A DNA stretch of 64,000 bases from positions 35,167,280 through 35,231,279 of the forward strand of contig NC_083605.1 in the NCBI RefSeq assembly GCF_029168945.1. The letters are read 5' to 3'. Position numbers and translations under genes: made by a program. Below the pieces are notes generated by a model. The model saw nothing but the letters and a program-made list of their open reading frames with translations, searched no databases and was not told the DNA's origin. How positions within the stretch are numbered: position 1 is the first letter of the stretch; every line of letters starts with the position of its first letter. Of the stretch, positions 49,227 through 62,478 are shown piece after piece. The DNA comes from Cannabis sativa (Eukaryota; Streptophyta; Magnoliopsida; Rosales; Cannabaceae).

Positions 49227-49878
49227 AAACAAAAAATAAATCAAAATGTAACTGTATATAACGTAGATGTATTATTCATGAGGTTTTTTTAAAAAATTTC
49301 ACATCATACATTGTTTTGAATTTGGTGGGAGGTCCAGATCTATTTGTTACAGATCTACATTTCATGAATCTGGATTTCGATATTAGGGGGAGTTGTTTTG
49401 ATCGAATAAAACAGAAAACAAATGTGTAATTTCAGTTTCTTCACAGTTTTTCTGATTTTTTTTTTCATCATTTTCAGTTTAGATCATTGCAGGTATTCTT
49501 TTCCAGTTGATTTTGCCAGAATTAATAGTTGTATTTTTCTAGTTTTGGTTTCATTTTGGTTGTTTTGCGGTTTTGAAACGAGCGCATATTTTCATCTTCA
49601 TGGTTCGCTCTGTACAGCTGAAGGCTTAGTGCATGTGGTATTTTTGTAAATATTTGTATGTGGACTGTATAAATGTTTAATGGGCCGGCCCAAAGTATTT
49701 TTGTAATTTTTTTTTCCTTTTTGTATTTTTTTGTTTTTTTCCCTTAATATTATCGGTTTCCCTATATATATCTATATTGACCGTATGAGAGAGAGAAAAA
49801 AAAACTGTATGAACTATATTATTAGGCGCTAACTTCTCGTCAGTTTGCTCTCTGTTTAATAATTTCTTTCACAAAGAC

Positions 49879-49938
<60 letters not shown>
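49879..49938 (+). repeat. (AAT)n microsatellite
   Basis: About 20 uninterrupted AAT units, in non-coding sequence 130 bp right of the small MULE. Confidence 0.95.
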
Positions 49939-49939
<1 letters not shown>

Positions 49940-50175
49940 CTGACAATACTATAAACCCACAGTTATATATTTATATCAATAATAAAATTGTGATATGATC
50001 TTAATACTCTATTATTTAATACATTTTATATATATATATGTTAATATTAATTTATATAATATTTCTTTTAAAAAAAACAAGACTACGGTACAAGCAATCT
50101 CCAAACATAAGCGTTGGAGCTGCCCTAAGTATCCGAGAATATATATAGTAAAGTGTAAACAAAAAAAAAAAAAAG
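49939..50175. other. AT-rich spacer
   Basis: Short AT-rich stretch before the truncated LINE, ending in a 14-base A-run at about 50161-50174. No gene. Confidence 0.4.
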
Positions 50176-51209
50176 AACAACTCAGCTCCTCCACTTCAGA
50201 TAATCAAAGCATTTGGTGGAAGTTCTTTTGGAATCTGACTTTGCCCCCAAAAATCAGAATTTTTGTTTGGAAAGTGCTACATAACATCCTCCCAACAGCT
50301 GCTGCACTTTTTTTTTAAAAAAAAGTGTTAACTTCTGCTGAATGCTCTCTTTGTGCCTCGAGTTGGGAATCTATTGGACACGCTCTCTTTGGATGCAAGC
50401 ATGCCAAAGCCATATGGAGATCTTCAAAGTTTCAGCTTGATTTTTCAAGGGCTCAAAACATGTTCAATGGTGATTACTTACTCAATTTATCAACAGTTTT
50501 GAGTCAACAAGATTTTGAGTTGATGTTATGTATTTTGTGGGGCATTTGGACGGATAGGAATAAAGTTGTACATGGGGGTACTCCACGGCAACCAGCTGCT
50601 ATAGTCAATTATGCAGTGCGGTTCCTTGAAGACTTCACTCGAGCTAGGAAAAGTACTCCACCTGCTGCTGCTACCAGCAGTGAATTTCCTGCAACTTCAT
50701 CTACTGCCACGGTTCAGCAGGCTGCTAAATGGCAGCCACCTCAATTCAATGGTTTCAAAATGAACGTGGATGCTGCTACAAATGAAGAACAGAAAAAGTT
50801 GGGTATTGGTGCTCTAATTAGAGATCATAATGGTACTGTTATTGCAGCTTTTTCAAAGGTTGTTCAAGGAAATTTTAGATCGGATGAGATGGAAGCAAAA
50901 GCTCTTTTCCACGCTCTCAATTGGGCATTGCAAAATCAACTTGCTATTACTCACATTGAAACAGATGCATTGCGAGTTTCCTCTGCTATTAATCATGCTT
51001 CTACTGATTTATCTTGTTTTTCTGATCTTATCACGGATGTTTGTTATCTTTTGTCTTTTTTTCCTCAGGTTTTAATTACCCATGTAAAACGATCTGCTAA
51101 TGAAGCAGCACATGGTTTAGCTAAATTTGCTTTAGGGTTGGATGATGACATTAGTTGGATAGGAGAAATTCCCTATCCTATATTCTCTGTTGTTGTAAAT
51201 GATTCTTAG
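50176..51209 (+). pseudogene. LINE ORF2 C-terminal fragment (zf-RVT and RNase H)
   Basis: The reading frame passes through a zf-RVT region (IWWKFFWNL..FVWKVLHNILPT, then CSLCASSWESIGHALFGC). It then enters a type I RNase H domain with DxA (NVDAATN), E (DEMEAKAL), D (ETDALRV) and ANEAAHGLA, ending at 51209. An in-frame TAA at 50316-50318 interrupts the zinc-finger region. The stop lies in an 11-bp perfect palindrome of T8A8 flanked by CAC/GTG, so homopolymer change is the likely cause. Missing endonuclease and reverse transcriptase make it non-functional. Confidence 0.8.
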
Positions 51210-51247
51210 TTTATAATAACAGTGAATTTTCCTAAAAAAAAAAAAAA
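50176..51247 (+). mobile_element. 5'-truncated LINE tail, plus strand
   Basis: Only the 3' end of ORF2 is present, followed by a short 3' untranslated region and a 14-base A-rich tail (51234-51247). The frame holds zf-RVT and RNase H domains, the usual end of RNase-H-bearing plant LINEs. It is not the family of the LINE at 4745-9632, which lacks RNase H. The 5' limit is uncertain. A 12-bp repeat TGTATGAACTAT (49806-49817, 51266-51277) may be a target duplication of a larger unit. Confidence 0.75.
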
Positions 51248-53964
51248 GAAATTAAAAAGGGGTGGTGTATGAACTATGAGATTCTCCTTTAATTAATTCA
51301 ATTACATAAGACCACCATGTACTTATCAGTTTGAAATTCAAATATATGAGAATGAGAATACGATCTAAAAGGTCACACTATGAGTGTCACTTTTGTCTCT
51401 ATTTTTAGTTTTTTTTTTTATTTGTATGAATTATAAATTTTATTCAACTAGATCAATTCGGCCTCAATTATAACTAACATTAAAAAAGGAAATTGAATTC
51501 TAAAAAAATACAATCAGCATATCAACAAGACGCTCTAACTATAAAATGAGCAACCCGATTAGCAGATCATCATGTGACAAAAAGTAAAGAAACATCATGA
51601 AAAGAAAATAGAAGTTGTTTATAATTTTTAACAATACCACCAAAAGTGGATGACAAAACATTCAAATTTCTAACAACTTGTACTGATACTAGACAATAAG
51701 ATTCGATAATACTAACACTTGGGAAATCACACTTCAACTATGAAAGCACTTTCTTTGAGAGCCACGTCTTCAACAATCTCTGGAAGAACTCGCCCAACCC
51801 GTAGTCCCAAAATCCCAGCCACGACCCGACCATGGTGATCTCAAACAACCTCACCAAAACCATGCCTTCCCTCCTCATCAAACAACACATCATTAATATT
51901 CACCTTGAGTAGTTTTTCATAACCTAGTTTAGACCATAGCTCAACTCCATCCAAAATATACCAAGTATCAAATGAAGGAAACAAACTTCTTTCTTGAGTT
52001 TTTCTCCATTGATCAAGAGTGATACGAGCTAAATTGACAACGAACTCCACCCAACATTTCTTACCTTTCCATAAGAATTGATTATGTGCGAACCAAATCG
52101 CTCAAACCAACATCACTGCATGAACACTTTGTTCTTCACCTAGCCATGAGAACGAGTGAAAGAACCAACCCCCAAACGACCTTGCATCAACTGGAACCAT
52201 AATTAAACCCGCGACCGCAAATAATTTTGTGCAAAATCATAGGAAACTGAACGATGCAAAATAGATTCACCTGCTCCATGACAAACCAGACACAAATTTA
52301 CGTGTTTAGTCTTCAATTGAACTCTCGTCGAAAGACACCCACTAGTTGCCCTCTCCATACATAATTTTTTTTTTTGCCTTTGGAGGAATTTTTAACTGTC
52401 AAAACTTTTTCTAAAATGCCACAATCTTCTTGTCCACACTACCATCTCAGTTTATCTGTAACAATTTAAAAGCACTCTTAACGGTATACTCGCTAGAAGA
52501 GTACACCTCAATACAAGTAGTCCTTGGAAACTGAATTAGAAAGAGGAATACAAAGAATATTGGCTGCCACTTTCTCTCACCAAACAAGTCTTTGACAACA
52601 TTAACATCCCAAGTTCTCTAACCCACCACAAAAAGACTACTAACCATTTCACTGGCCAAATCTAGATCTAAACTAACTAGACTCGGAATTGAACCATTCA
52701 GAAGCCAGAATCATCAAATAAAAAAGTCTCCTCCACATTACCCATTCCCTTCCTTTCCCCCTTACGAATCAACTCTTTTACCTCATCAAGACTTCTCCAA
52801 ATATAACTTGGATTACTACCCAAATCTACTGAAAGGAAGTTCTCCTTTTTAAAATACTGAGCTTTGTAGACTCTAGAAACTAAAGAATCAGGCTTAGTCA
52901 GAAACCTCCAGGCTTGTTACCCAACATAACCAAATTGAAATCATGAAGAGAGAGAAAACCTAATCACCAACCTCCTTACTATGCACCATCCTCTCCCAGC
53001 TCATCCATAAAATTCTTTGATAGGACTTCGTGGATGACTTCTACGAAAAATTAGACATGACTTGTTCCAACTCATGACATGTTCCCACAATCAAAAGGAA
53101 AATTCTCGTAGCATAATTGGGAAGAGTTTATTATTCCAACTTTGTATACGTTTTCTCATCTTCTGTTTCAAAAAACCCAATACAGTAGACTTGTTCCTAC
53201 CCATTGTACTTGGAAGTCCCAAGTACATGCTATTCTGTTCAACTTCATTTATATTTAAAATAGCACAAACAGCCTCCCAAATAGCACTACTCACATTTTA
53301 GCTAAAGAAAGTAGTAGATTTAGTCAAATTAACCTTTTGTATTGACATCCTCTCAAATTTATAAAGAATCTCCACCACTCTTTGAGCGTCTCTTGTATTA
53401 GCTTGGACAAAAAGATAGCTATCATCACCAAACAACATATGAGAGATTGATGGAACACCCCTAGCTACACGACACCCCTTTATTAACTGATTTCCCTCAT
53501 ACCGTAAAAGTAACACCAAAAAATCTTCAGCACAAATAAAAAATAAGTAAGGAGGCAAATAGTCTCCTTTCTAATCTCTCGAGAAGGAACAATAGGTCCA
53601 ATCTTATGACCACCATGAACAACATGATATCTCATCGTGGTGCACCCAATGTTGTGAAAAACCATGTTTTTGAAGCAGAAATCTAAGATAATTCCACTCC
53701 ACCCTCTTATACGCTTTACTCATATTAAGCTTTGATGCCATGACCCCCTCCTTTATAAAAATCTTATGCTTCAAGTAGGGCATGATCTCAATGAAACCAT
53801 GATATTATCAAAAATCAACTAACCCGATATAAATGCACTTTGTGTCACAAATTACATGTGGTAGCACCACCTAAAAATAGTTGGCCATAACCTTAGAAAA
53901 AATCTTATAAACCACGTTACACAAAGAAAGTGGCCTTAAATCACCCATCTCACAACTAAAAAAC

Positions 53965-55047
<1,083 letters not shown>

Positions 55048-56960
55048 CTCCGTAGGATTCTTGATTTTTTGAATAAGAGCAAGATTGGTGTCATTAATGC
55101 CAATTGGAAAGTCACCCGAAAAGAAAACCTATTGAACCAACTTCACCACATTTGCCCCCACAATATGCCATAATTTTTTATAAAATCCCAAACTCATCCC
55201 ATCAAGACCTAGAGCCTTCCCAAGATGCATTTGAAACAAGGACCTATGAACTTCATCTTCCAAAACAGGTCGCACCAGATCGTCATTTTGAGAAGCTGAA
55301 ATCAAAGCTTGAATATCATCAAGCAGGTTACCCCACTCAGTATCCGAGCCAGTAAAAAGACCATTGAAATAATCTTTTACTAGCTGAGGAAGCCCATCAT
55401 CCCAAGTATACCAAGCGCCATTATCATCTTGCTGCTTAGAAATATGATTTGTCCTTACAAGAACTCACTACCGCATGAAAATAAATGACTATTTTTATCA
55501 CCCTCCTTTAACCAAAATTGCTTTGCCCGTTGCTTCCAAAAAACTTCTTTTTGAGTTAGAATCTCATAAAACTTACATTTCTCTTCCTCATACAACTTTT
55601 GTGAATCAGAATCAATTTTTTAACGAAGCTTGTCTCAACCGTCTCTTACACTGCAACAATCCCTCCTTAAAATAACCGGTAACACTCTTACCCCAATCAC
55701 TTGGAACCGCCCCACCTAGAAAATTTCTCAAAGAGATCTGCCTCCATACTACCCTCCCAAACATCCCTCACTAGCTGCTCACACATGGGCTCCCGTGACC
55801 ATGATCGTTTTCAAATTTAAATTGCTTAACACATAGAGAAATGACCTAAATACATGATTCTAAAAAAATTAGACAATGATTTGAGGTAGACAACACGACC
55901 ATGCATCCAAGATTACGAAACAAGAGCCTTATCAAGGCGAGCCTCAATCCATGCATCCGTACCACACGACCATGTTCCCATGTAAAAGTATATTTACTTA
56001 ACTCAAAATCAAACAACCCACAATTATCTAGCATACCTCAAAATCCATCCAATAGCTAGTTAGGATACGCCCTCCCGGCCTTCTCTCGTCTCATCATTAC
56101 TCCCCATATTATTCAAGATTACTAATAATACACCATGGAGGAGTAGAATGATTCTTCAGAGTACAAATCGAATCCCAAGTATTTCGTCCAAACCTTCTAT
56201 TCAGCTCACAATACAAGCCTGTAAGCCTTCAAGCCTTCAAGCCTCCATACCCCCAACCGTAACAACCACATATTTATGTGGTTTTTCGAATAACCAAATA
56301 CAATAGTCTCTTCAATATCCTTCCAGAACATAGCAATATCACCACTATGCTCTTGAGCATCAACAGGAAAACATCCTTCATAATTACTGTGAACCCTGAA
56401 TCTTTCAACAACCTCCTTCCTACAAATCATCTCACATAAAAAAATAATTAAAATTGGATTTCTTTTGGATAATAAGATCCATAAAGAATTGGGTCGTGTG
56501 CATGTTCCCAAGCCCATGATGATTCCAACTTAGCGTACTCATTGCGTCAGGCGGGCCTGCTCCACATTCCGCCCCTCGAATACTTTTTGACCCCTCAATA
56601 GTATCATGGTCCATCACCTCACTAACAACTACAATCGGCACACCATCCCCCTCAACTCTTAACTTTTGTTTCTTTATCTCTACCAAATCAAGAACACCCT
56701 CATGCGACAATATTTCATCTACAATCAGCTCATTGACATGCAAAACCCTCACGACTAGCTATCACCCAACACCTCTTCCCCCACCATAACCTTACCCTTA
56801 TTTCGTACACCATTGACAAAGTATCTCCTGCTTGCACCATCATCCCCAACCGGAACCACTGCCCCATCCCTCTCACGACCCTCTCCGGCCCCATAAACAC
56901 CCAAACCATTCTCTCCCACCACCACCGGAGTCAAACGCAACAACATAGCTCCATTCTCCG

Positions 56961-57189
56961 TTTCTGTTTTTAGTATTTAAAAAATTACAACTAAATTTTT
57001 TTACATAATATATCTCACTAGTTTTTTTTTTAAAAAAAATTCTAAACAATTATTATTACGTTAATAAAATTTAAAATAATTAATTATTTTAATATAAAAT
57101 ACTTTGACTTATTTGATTTTGTTTTAAAAAATCTATAAAATACATATTGTTTGCTTTTAAATAAAATATTTTTTTAAAAAAATATTATA
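56961..57189. other. AT-rich spacer
   Basis: Very A/T-rich sequence between the decayed LINE and a MITE-like block. No gene. Confidence 0.4.
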
Positions 57190-57630
57190 ATTTAAGGGTG
57201 TGTTTGGTAACACTTTTTTAATTAATTTTTTGTTTTTAAAATTAGAAAAGTAAAAATATTTTCCAAAATTATCTTTTATAAAATAGTTTTTACTTTTTAA
57301 TTTTTTTAATTAAGAATTAAAATTTTGAGAAAATCAAAATTTTTTTAAACAGTTTTTTTTTAATTAATATTTTGGACTCCGATCCCAACTTAGACATTGA
57401 AAATTGAATCCAAACCCGGGCCTAGACTTGGACCTGTCCCCAGTCTCGATCTTGGACCAGGCTTTAGACTCGACTTAAATAAAATCAATAAATAAAAATA
57501 AAAATAAAATTTACAAAACATATTTTTATTTTTTATATTTTTAAAATTAAAAAATAAAATTGATTATAAAATACATTTTTATTTTTCAAAAATAAAAATT
57601 TAAAAATAAAAATATTACCATAAGTCACCT
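57190..57630. mobile_element. Possible MITE remnant
   Basis: The block starts GGGTGTGTTTGGTAACAC, a start typical of plant MITEs. It ends near 57630 in sequence whose complement (ATGGTAATATTTTTA) loosely matches that start. The middle has GGACTCGATCTGG-like repeats. No clear target duplication is seen. Confidence 0.35.
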
Positions 57631-57671
57631 AAATTATTTTATTTTTAATACAAAAAATGAAGATGGCTTAC

Positions 57672-57757
57672 TCTTTTTTTTTTTATTATTTTTTGAGAGG
57701 TGGTATAATATATTTTCACTCCTCCCTGATCACCACTTAATTAGCCTTAGTGGGTTC
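57672..57757 (-). mobile_element. Tiny retroposon (SINE-like fragment)
   Basis: 86 bp beginning with a poly-T tract (TCTTTTTTTTTTT), flanked by a perfect 16-bp direct repeat AATGAAGATGGCTTAC (57656-57671, 57758-57773). A long duplication plus an A-tail on one side is the mark of LINE-machinery retroposition, so this is a 5'-truncated SINE or LINE end on the minus strand. Confidence 0.65.
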
Positions 57758-57773
57758 AATGAAGATGGCTTAC

Positions 57774-59015
57774 AGTAAAACAGAAATGCGACCTTGTAGA
57801 ATTTTTCAATAATTATTATGTAAAAAAAGCCACCAAACAAGACACAGCCACGTGGGAGGGTCCAATAACAATAGAAAGGATGGGTTAACGTGACAAGACG
57901 TGATTGGACCAGCGCTGACAATACTTGTACGGAGAACCAAACCCCCATGTTGTGATTCAGAGCCCCTCGTACGGACGAGCCACTTAAATACTAAAAAAAA
58001 CTCTTACTATATTAGGGTTTTTTATTTTATTATTATTATTATATAATGTTAATAATATTAGGGTTTTTTATTTATTATTATATAATAATAAAAGAGAGAG
58101 AGGAGGGTTCTTTTACAGTGCCCGAGGGTGCTCCAAACTCTCCCTGCAACCTCACGTTGGGAAGACTGTCCGCTCACAACTGGCAACCGACAAGAATGTT
58201 CGGTGTCTTTCCCTTCGCTCACTTGGCTGCCACCCTCCGCGGCCACCGCCCTGATCGGTTGTCAGTCACCCACCACCACGTGTCATCACGTGCTCTCTAA
58301 ACCACTCAACTTTCTCTTCTTGTGCATCCATAGGAAGATTTTTCTTTTTATTTTTTATTTTTATTTTAATATATTATTGTTATTTTTTTTTTATATATAT
58401 ATTTTCTGATTGGATGAAGTAATAATGGGTTCACATGTTTTAGCATTTATTCGTTTTTATTTCTTTTTATGGGAGGTGCCTATTTTTTTCTCAAGTGTTT
58501 TCCAAAAAGAGAAAGAGATTAGGTTCTTCACACAACCTTGACTTTTCCATATTTTTAATGTTAAATTTACTACTTTATGTATATATATCTCTAGGGTTAC
58601 TAGCTATATACATTGAAAGATTATTGAAATTTTATTAAATATATACTCGTTAATTTTCTTTTAAAAAAAATTGAGAAAAAAAAACCCAACCCTCTTCCCC
58701 ATTTTTGCTTTCCTCAGAAAATTTCTCACCTCTTTTCTTGGCTCCCTAAGATGAGATCTATCCAAACTTAGCAATAAAAGAGGATGAAAAGAAAAATCTC
58801 ATCCTTTGTGTGACTTTCCTTTTTTCGTTAGATTTAAAGTTGGCCCCTTTTTCTATTTTTGGAAACTTTACATCTGGGTTTAATCTCTGATTAGATCAAC
58901 TAAATTTTTAGTTTTTCTACTCAAATCCATAGTTTTCTCTACTGTGGTTTCCTTCTTCTCAGTTTTGCCATATACACATATAAATAATAGGTTATTAATT
59001 TGGAGGATAATAAAA
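57774..59015 (+). promoter_or_regulatory. Upstream and 5' untranslated region of the MADS-box gene
   Basis: About 1.2 kb before the start codon. G-boxes CACGTG at 57849-57854, 58277-58282 and 58287-58292; the last two have starts 10 bp apart. A CArG-like CTATTTTTGG lies at 58853-58862. A GC-richer stretch (58120-58310) stands out from the AT-rich surroundings and may be promoter-proximal or transcribed leader. The transcription start cannot be fixed from the sequence. Confidence 0.5.
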
Positions 59016-59197
59016 ATGGTTAGGGGGAAAACTCAGATGAAGCGAATAGAAAATGCAGCAAGCAGGCAAGTGACCTTTTCGAAGCGTAGAAATGGCCTTT
59101 TGAAGAAGGCGTTTGAGTTATCAGTTCTCTGTGATGCTGAAGTTGCACTTATAATTTTCTCTCCAAGAGGAAAGCTCTATGAATTCGCAAGTTCTAG
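59016..59197 (+). CDS. SOC1: MADS-box gene, exon 1 (SOC1/TM3-clade MIKC type), partial
   Basis: Exon 1 encodes the complete MADS DNA-binding and dimerisation domain, from [18 protein letters not shown] to KLYEFASS. It ends after 182 bases, in phase 2, at a consensus donor (AG/GTACG). That is the standard first-exon length of MIKCc genes. [30 protein letters not shown] and EFASS match the SOC1 (AGL20) subgroup better than AGL14/19 or AGL42/71/72. SOC1 proteins are nuclear transcription factors that integrate flowering signals and bind CArG boxes as dimers. I, K and C domains are beyond the window. An ATG 72 bases upstream is in frame, but its extension is not MADS-like, so the start at 59016 is preferred. 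Clade assignment from one domain is likely, not certain. Confidence 0.88.
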
Positions 59198-61950
59198 GTA
59201 CGTTGAAACCCCCTTTCTTTTCTTTATTTTTTCTTTTTTTGCAAAGATTTATCCTCATGAGATCTCATCCCTTTAATCTATATATTACTGGATATATATA
59301 ATGTGATTATATGTATTTTTCCATATATTTTAATCTATTTTATTTTATTTTTGGGGGGATTTAAGATGAGTCATGAGTAGTGTACGAAATTGAGACATAT
59401 ATAGCTGGAAAATAGTGTACTAGTCTATTAAAACTGCAGCCTTTGAGGTCATATATCATCCACACATCAATGAGGTTCTGATGATATTTTCTCCTTTTTC
59501 TTAATTCCATTCTTAGCCTCTGTGATTTTCTTTTTGTGCGTGGTTTTTTCTCATTATAATTAACTCATCTTTCACTGATTCCACGTATTAATTTCTTATA
59601 AAGAGAGACTAAGAGTAGGTCAGAAAGTCAACTTGGTTTATCATTACTTAGGTATTATTAGAAAAATTTAAAGTAGTGAAAAGAAACATCATTATATGTA
59701 CACTCTTCTAATATGTATTACCTAGCCTGAAACTGTATAAGTATATTATGAGCTGTAATATTCCAAAGACAAATTGGGTTTTTTATTTTGAAATACTTAA
59801 CAATGAGAGATTATTGTTCATCAGATTAAAAAATAAGATTAATTACACGGTGAACTTACCAAGGTCTATTAATAACCAATAAAAAGCCAAGAAGATTACC
59901 TGGTTATAAAAGAAGTTATTAGCTTAAAGTAGTGTTATAAAACAACTGATGATATTGCTTAAAAAAAGATGACATTTTTTAGTTAATTTACTATAGCTAT
60001 AATACATATTTACAAGTGACACAATTAATTAACTCTTGGAATCTTATTTACTGTTTTCAAAGAGGTAACTCTGGGAAAGAGACTGCATGCTGTACTTTGA
60101 GCTCTTATTACTATTATAATTTCTACCATTATTTCCTTATATACTGTCAAAAATAATTATAAAAATATATTTTTACTTAAACTTATTAATATTGGTTATT
60201 ATGAAAAGATGTGTTGCATTTCTTCCAACACTCCTGATCAGTCTCTTATATAACAAATATTTGATATATATTTACACGACTTAGTTATTTGTTGTTCATA
60301 AAAAAAAAAATGGAAGAGAGACTTTGTAATATGTGTAAAATATTGTTACGTACGTGTGTTCTGATTATATTTGAAAAGCTCGTCTATCAATGAAATTAAT
60401 GTATTCAAAATTTATATTATATATATAGTTACTCCAACTTTTTCAATGTTTTCACTAACCTCTTAGGTTCCAACCAAAAATATCTGAAGTTATTTAAAAA
60501 AAAAAAAAGGAAAGAAGATATTCCAAACCAATAGGACTTTTAATATATACAATTAAACTTTTAATACTCATTGTTTTCAGCTTTAATCTAGCTAGCTATC
60601 TATAGCTGTACTGTGTCTAATAGCTATTACTAGCTATATAGCCTCTCTCTCTAGCTAACATATGTAAGCTAATATACATATGTTTGTTTGATATTGAGAT
60701 TTTCTGCTTGTACTTAATCATTTACATATACACACATAAATGATTCTCACTACCTAAATCAAAATAATTAAACAAAAAAACTTTACTTATATAATAAAGT
60801 TCTAAGAGACGTAATAGAAAGATTATCATTTCTCATACTGAGAAGAAGTATACGGATTAATGACGTTTGTACTCTTCATCTTTGAACCTTTATTGACCAT
60901 ATGATATCAATTTATTTTTTCTTTGATGAAATTATATGATATCGACTTTTGAAAAATCTTTTGTTTTATTACAAAATTGACAGTTTTCTAAAGAGGGTTC
61001 ATATTTTTAAGTATAACAATTAACTTCTACATTGATTTTACATTTATATAGAATTTTAGCTGGTAAAGTCTAGCGTTAGTTAATCACAGTAGTATAATAA
61101 TCAAATATTTAGTTCTTGATGAGTTAACGTTTACTTTTTTCAACTTTGGGTTGGAAGATTCGAACTTGAGATTTTTTCTGTGTGAGAAAAAGTATAAAAT
61201 TACTAGGCTATATATGTTTATGACCACTTATATTAATATTTATTGAGTTCTTATTTCATGGTTTGATGTATCATGTCTAGCAAGGGATATTATAATAAGA
61301 TCTTAGATATCATGCACGGGGAATATATTTACATCTAACTCTACTTCTATGCCATTCCTTTCACAAAAATGATTCATATATTTTATTAGATTGTATGCAT
61401 GTTCATTAATGGATGGATAGATTCTGATATTGAACTAAATAATTAAGTATAGAAAAGTAAATTGTAATGATTTTCAATTAATAGTATATAGTCCCAATAT
61501 TAAATAAATTTATTTGAATTGACACGTAGGAGGTTGTTAGGTACCCCTGAAGCCTTTTAACATTTCTCAATATTACTTTAAGTTACTTTTTGGTTAATTC
61601 ATTTCTACGGGTTTTCTAGGAGGGTGTTACGATGTATATGTGTAGTTGCTTTTTTTCTTTGCATATATATTAGACCTTATAAAAAAAAAACCCAGCCATA
61701 GGAATAGTTTTTGCTTTCTGTCTGTTAGGGGGTTGCACCCTTTTTTGCTTCCATTTATCTTTGTTTGGCTTTTTTGCTCTTTAGTTTTGGTTAATGAAAT
61801 TTTCAGTTATGAAAAAAAGAAAAAATTGTTTTTGCTATTTGGTTTGTACTTATGATAATAATTTCTTTATCTGTTATTTGGGTTAATGTCACTCATTATT
61901 GTAATACATTAATTGCATGTGTTCCTACTTTGTTATAAATAGAAGAATAC

Positions 61951-62265
61951 TGTCTTTAGTGTGACAATTTTTTAGTCACAACATAATTTTTTTGTGACTA
62001 AATGTGACTTTCAGTCACAATAAAAAATTATTTGTGATTAAAACATAACATTTAGACACAAGTTGCCACTATTTTAGTTTTAGCCACAATAAGTATTGTA
62101 ACTAAAAACACATTTAGTCACAATAAATTGTAATTTTTGTGACAAATACCTTAAGCCACGGACCTTTTAGTCACAACATAAGAATAATAATTTACAATTA
62201 GTCACAACTTTTTTACTTTTAGTCACAAATTTTATTGTGACTAAAAGTACAATTTTTTTGTAGTG
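61951..62265. mobile_element. CACTA-type MITE, LINE-free sister of the copy at 4657-9883
   Basis: About 315 bp aligning along its whole length with the split element near the left end of the window, including GCCACGGACCTTTTAGTCAC. The right end TTTTTTTGTAGTG is intact, while the left CACTA end is degenerate and no 3-bp duplication is clear. It lies 2.8 kb into intron 1 of the MADS-box gene. Confidence 0.8.
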
Positions 62266-62478
62266 TCGATCAGTTATATATATATATTAAAAAACATATA
62301 TATAGTATATATATATTAATTTAAATATTTATGCTAAATATAATTAATAAATAACTAGATAAAAAAACTCTCTTTGGGTTACCCTATAGTTGTAGGCCGA
62401 TTCCTCAAATATATAATAAATTTTTAGGTGAATATTAAACTAATTAAGAATGTGTTGTATATATGTATTTCAATTATG

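Larger units (their letters stand above)
47786..49743. mobile_element. Second, non-autonomous MULE of the same family
   Basis: A 1.96-kb element bordered by the perfect 9-bp repeat TTAATATTA (47777-47785 and 49744-49752), which differs from the duplication of the larger MULE 76 bp away. Both ends match the ends of the large MULE in the same orientation. A remnant of Ulp exon 1 and its splice donor region (48617-48670, TTTCTGGGAAAAAAACTA) shows it derives from a Ulp-carrying MULE. No gene is intact. It contains two internal tandem duplications and a possible captured exon. Confidence 0.9.

Noticed and set aside
47786..49743. Treating the small MULE as a tandem duplicate of the large one
   Set aside because: Each has a different perfect 9-bp duplication, so they inserted separately.
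58046..58409. Overlapping short frames upstream of the MADS-box gene
   Set aside because: They lie in the GC-richer promoter or leader, show no domain, and conflict with each other in frame and strand.
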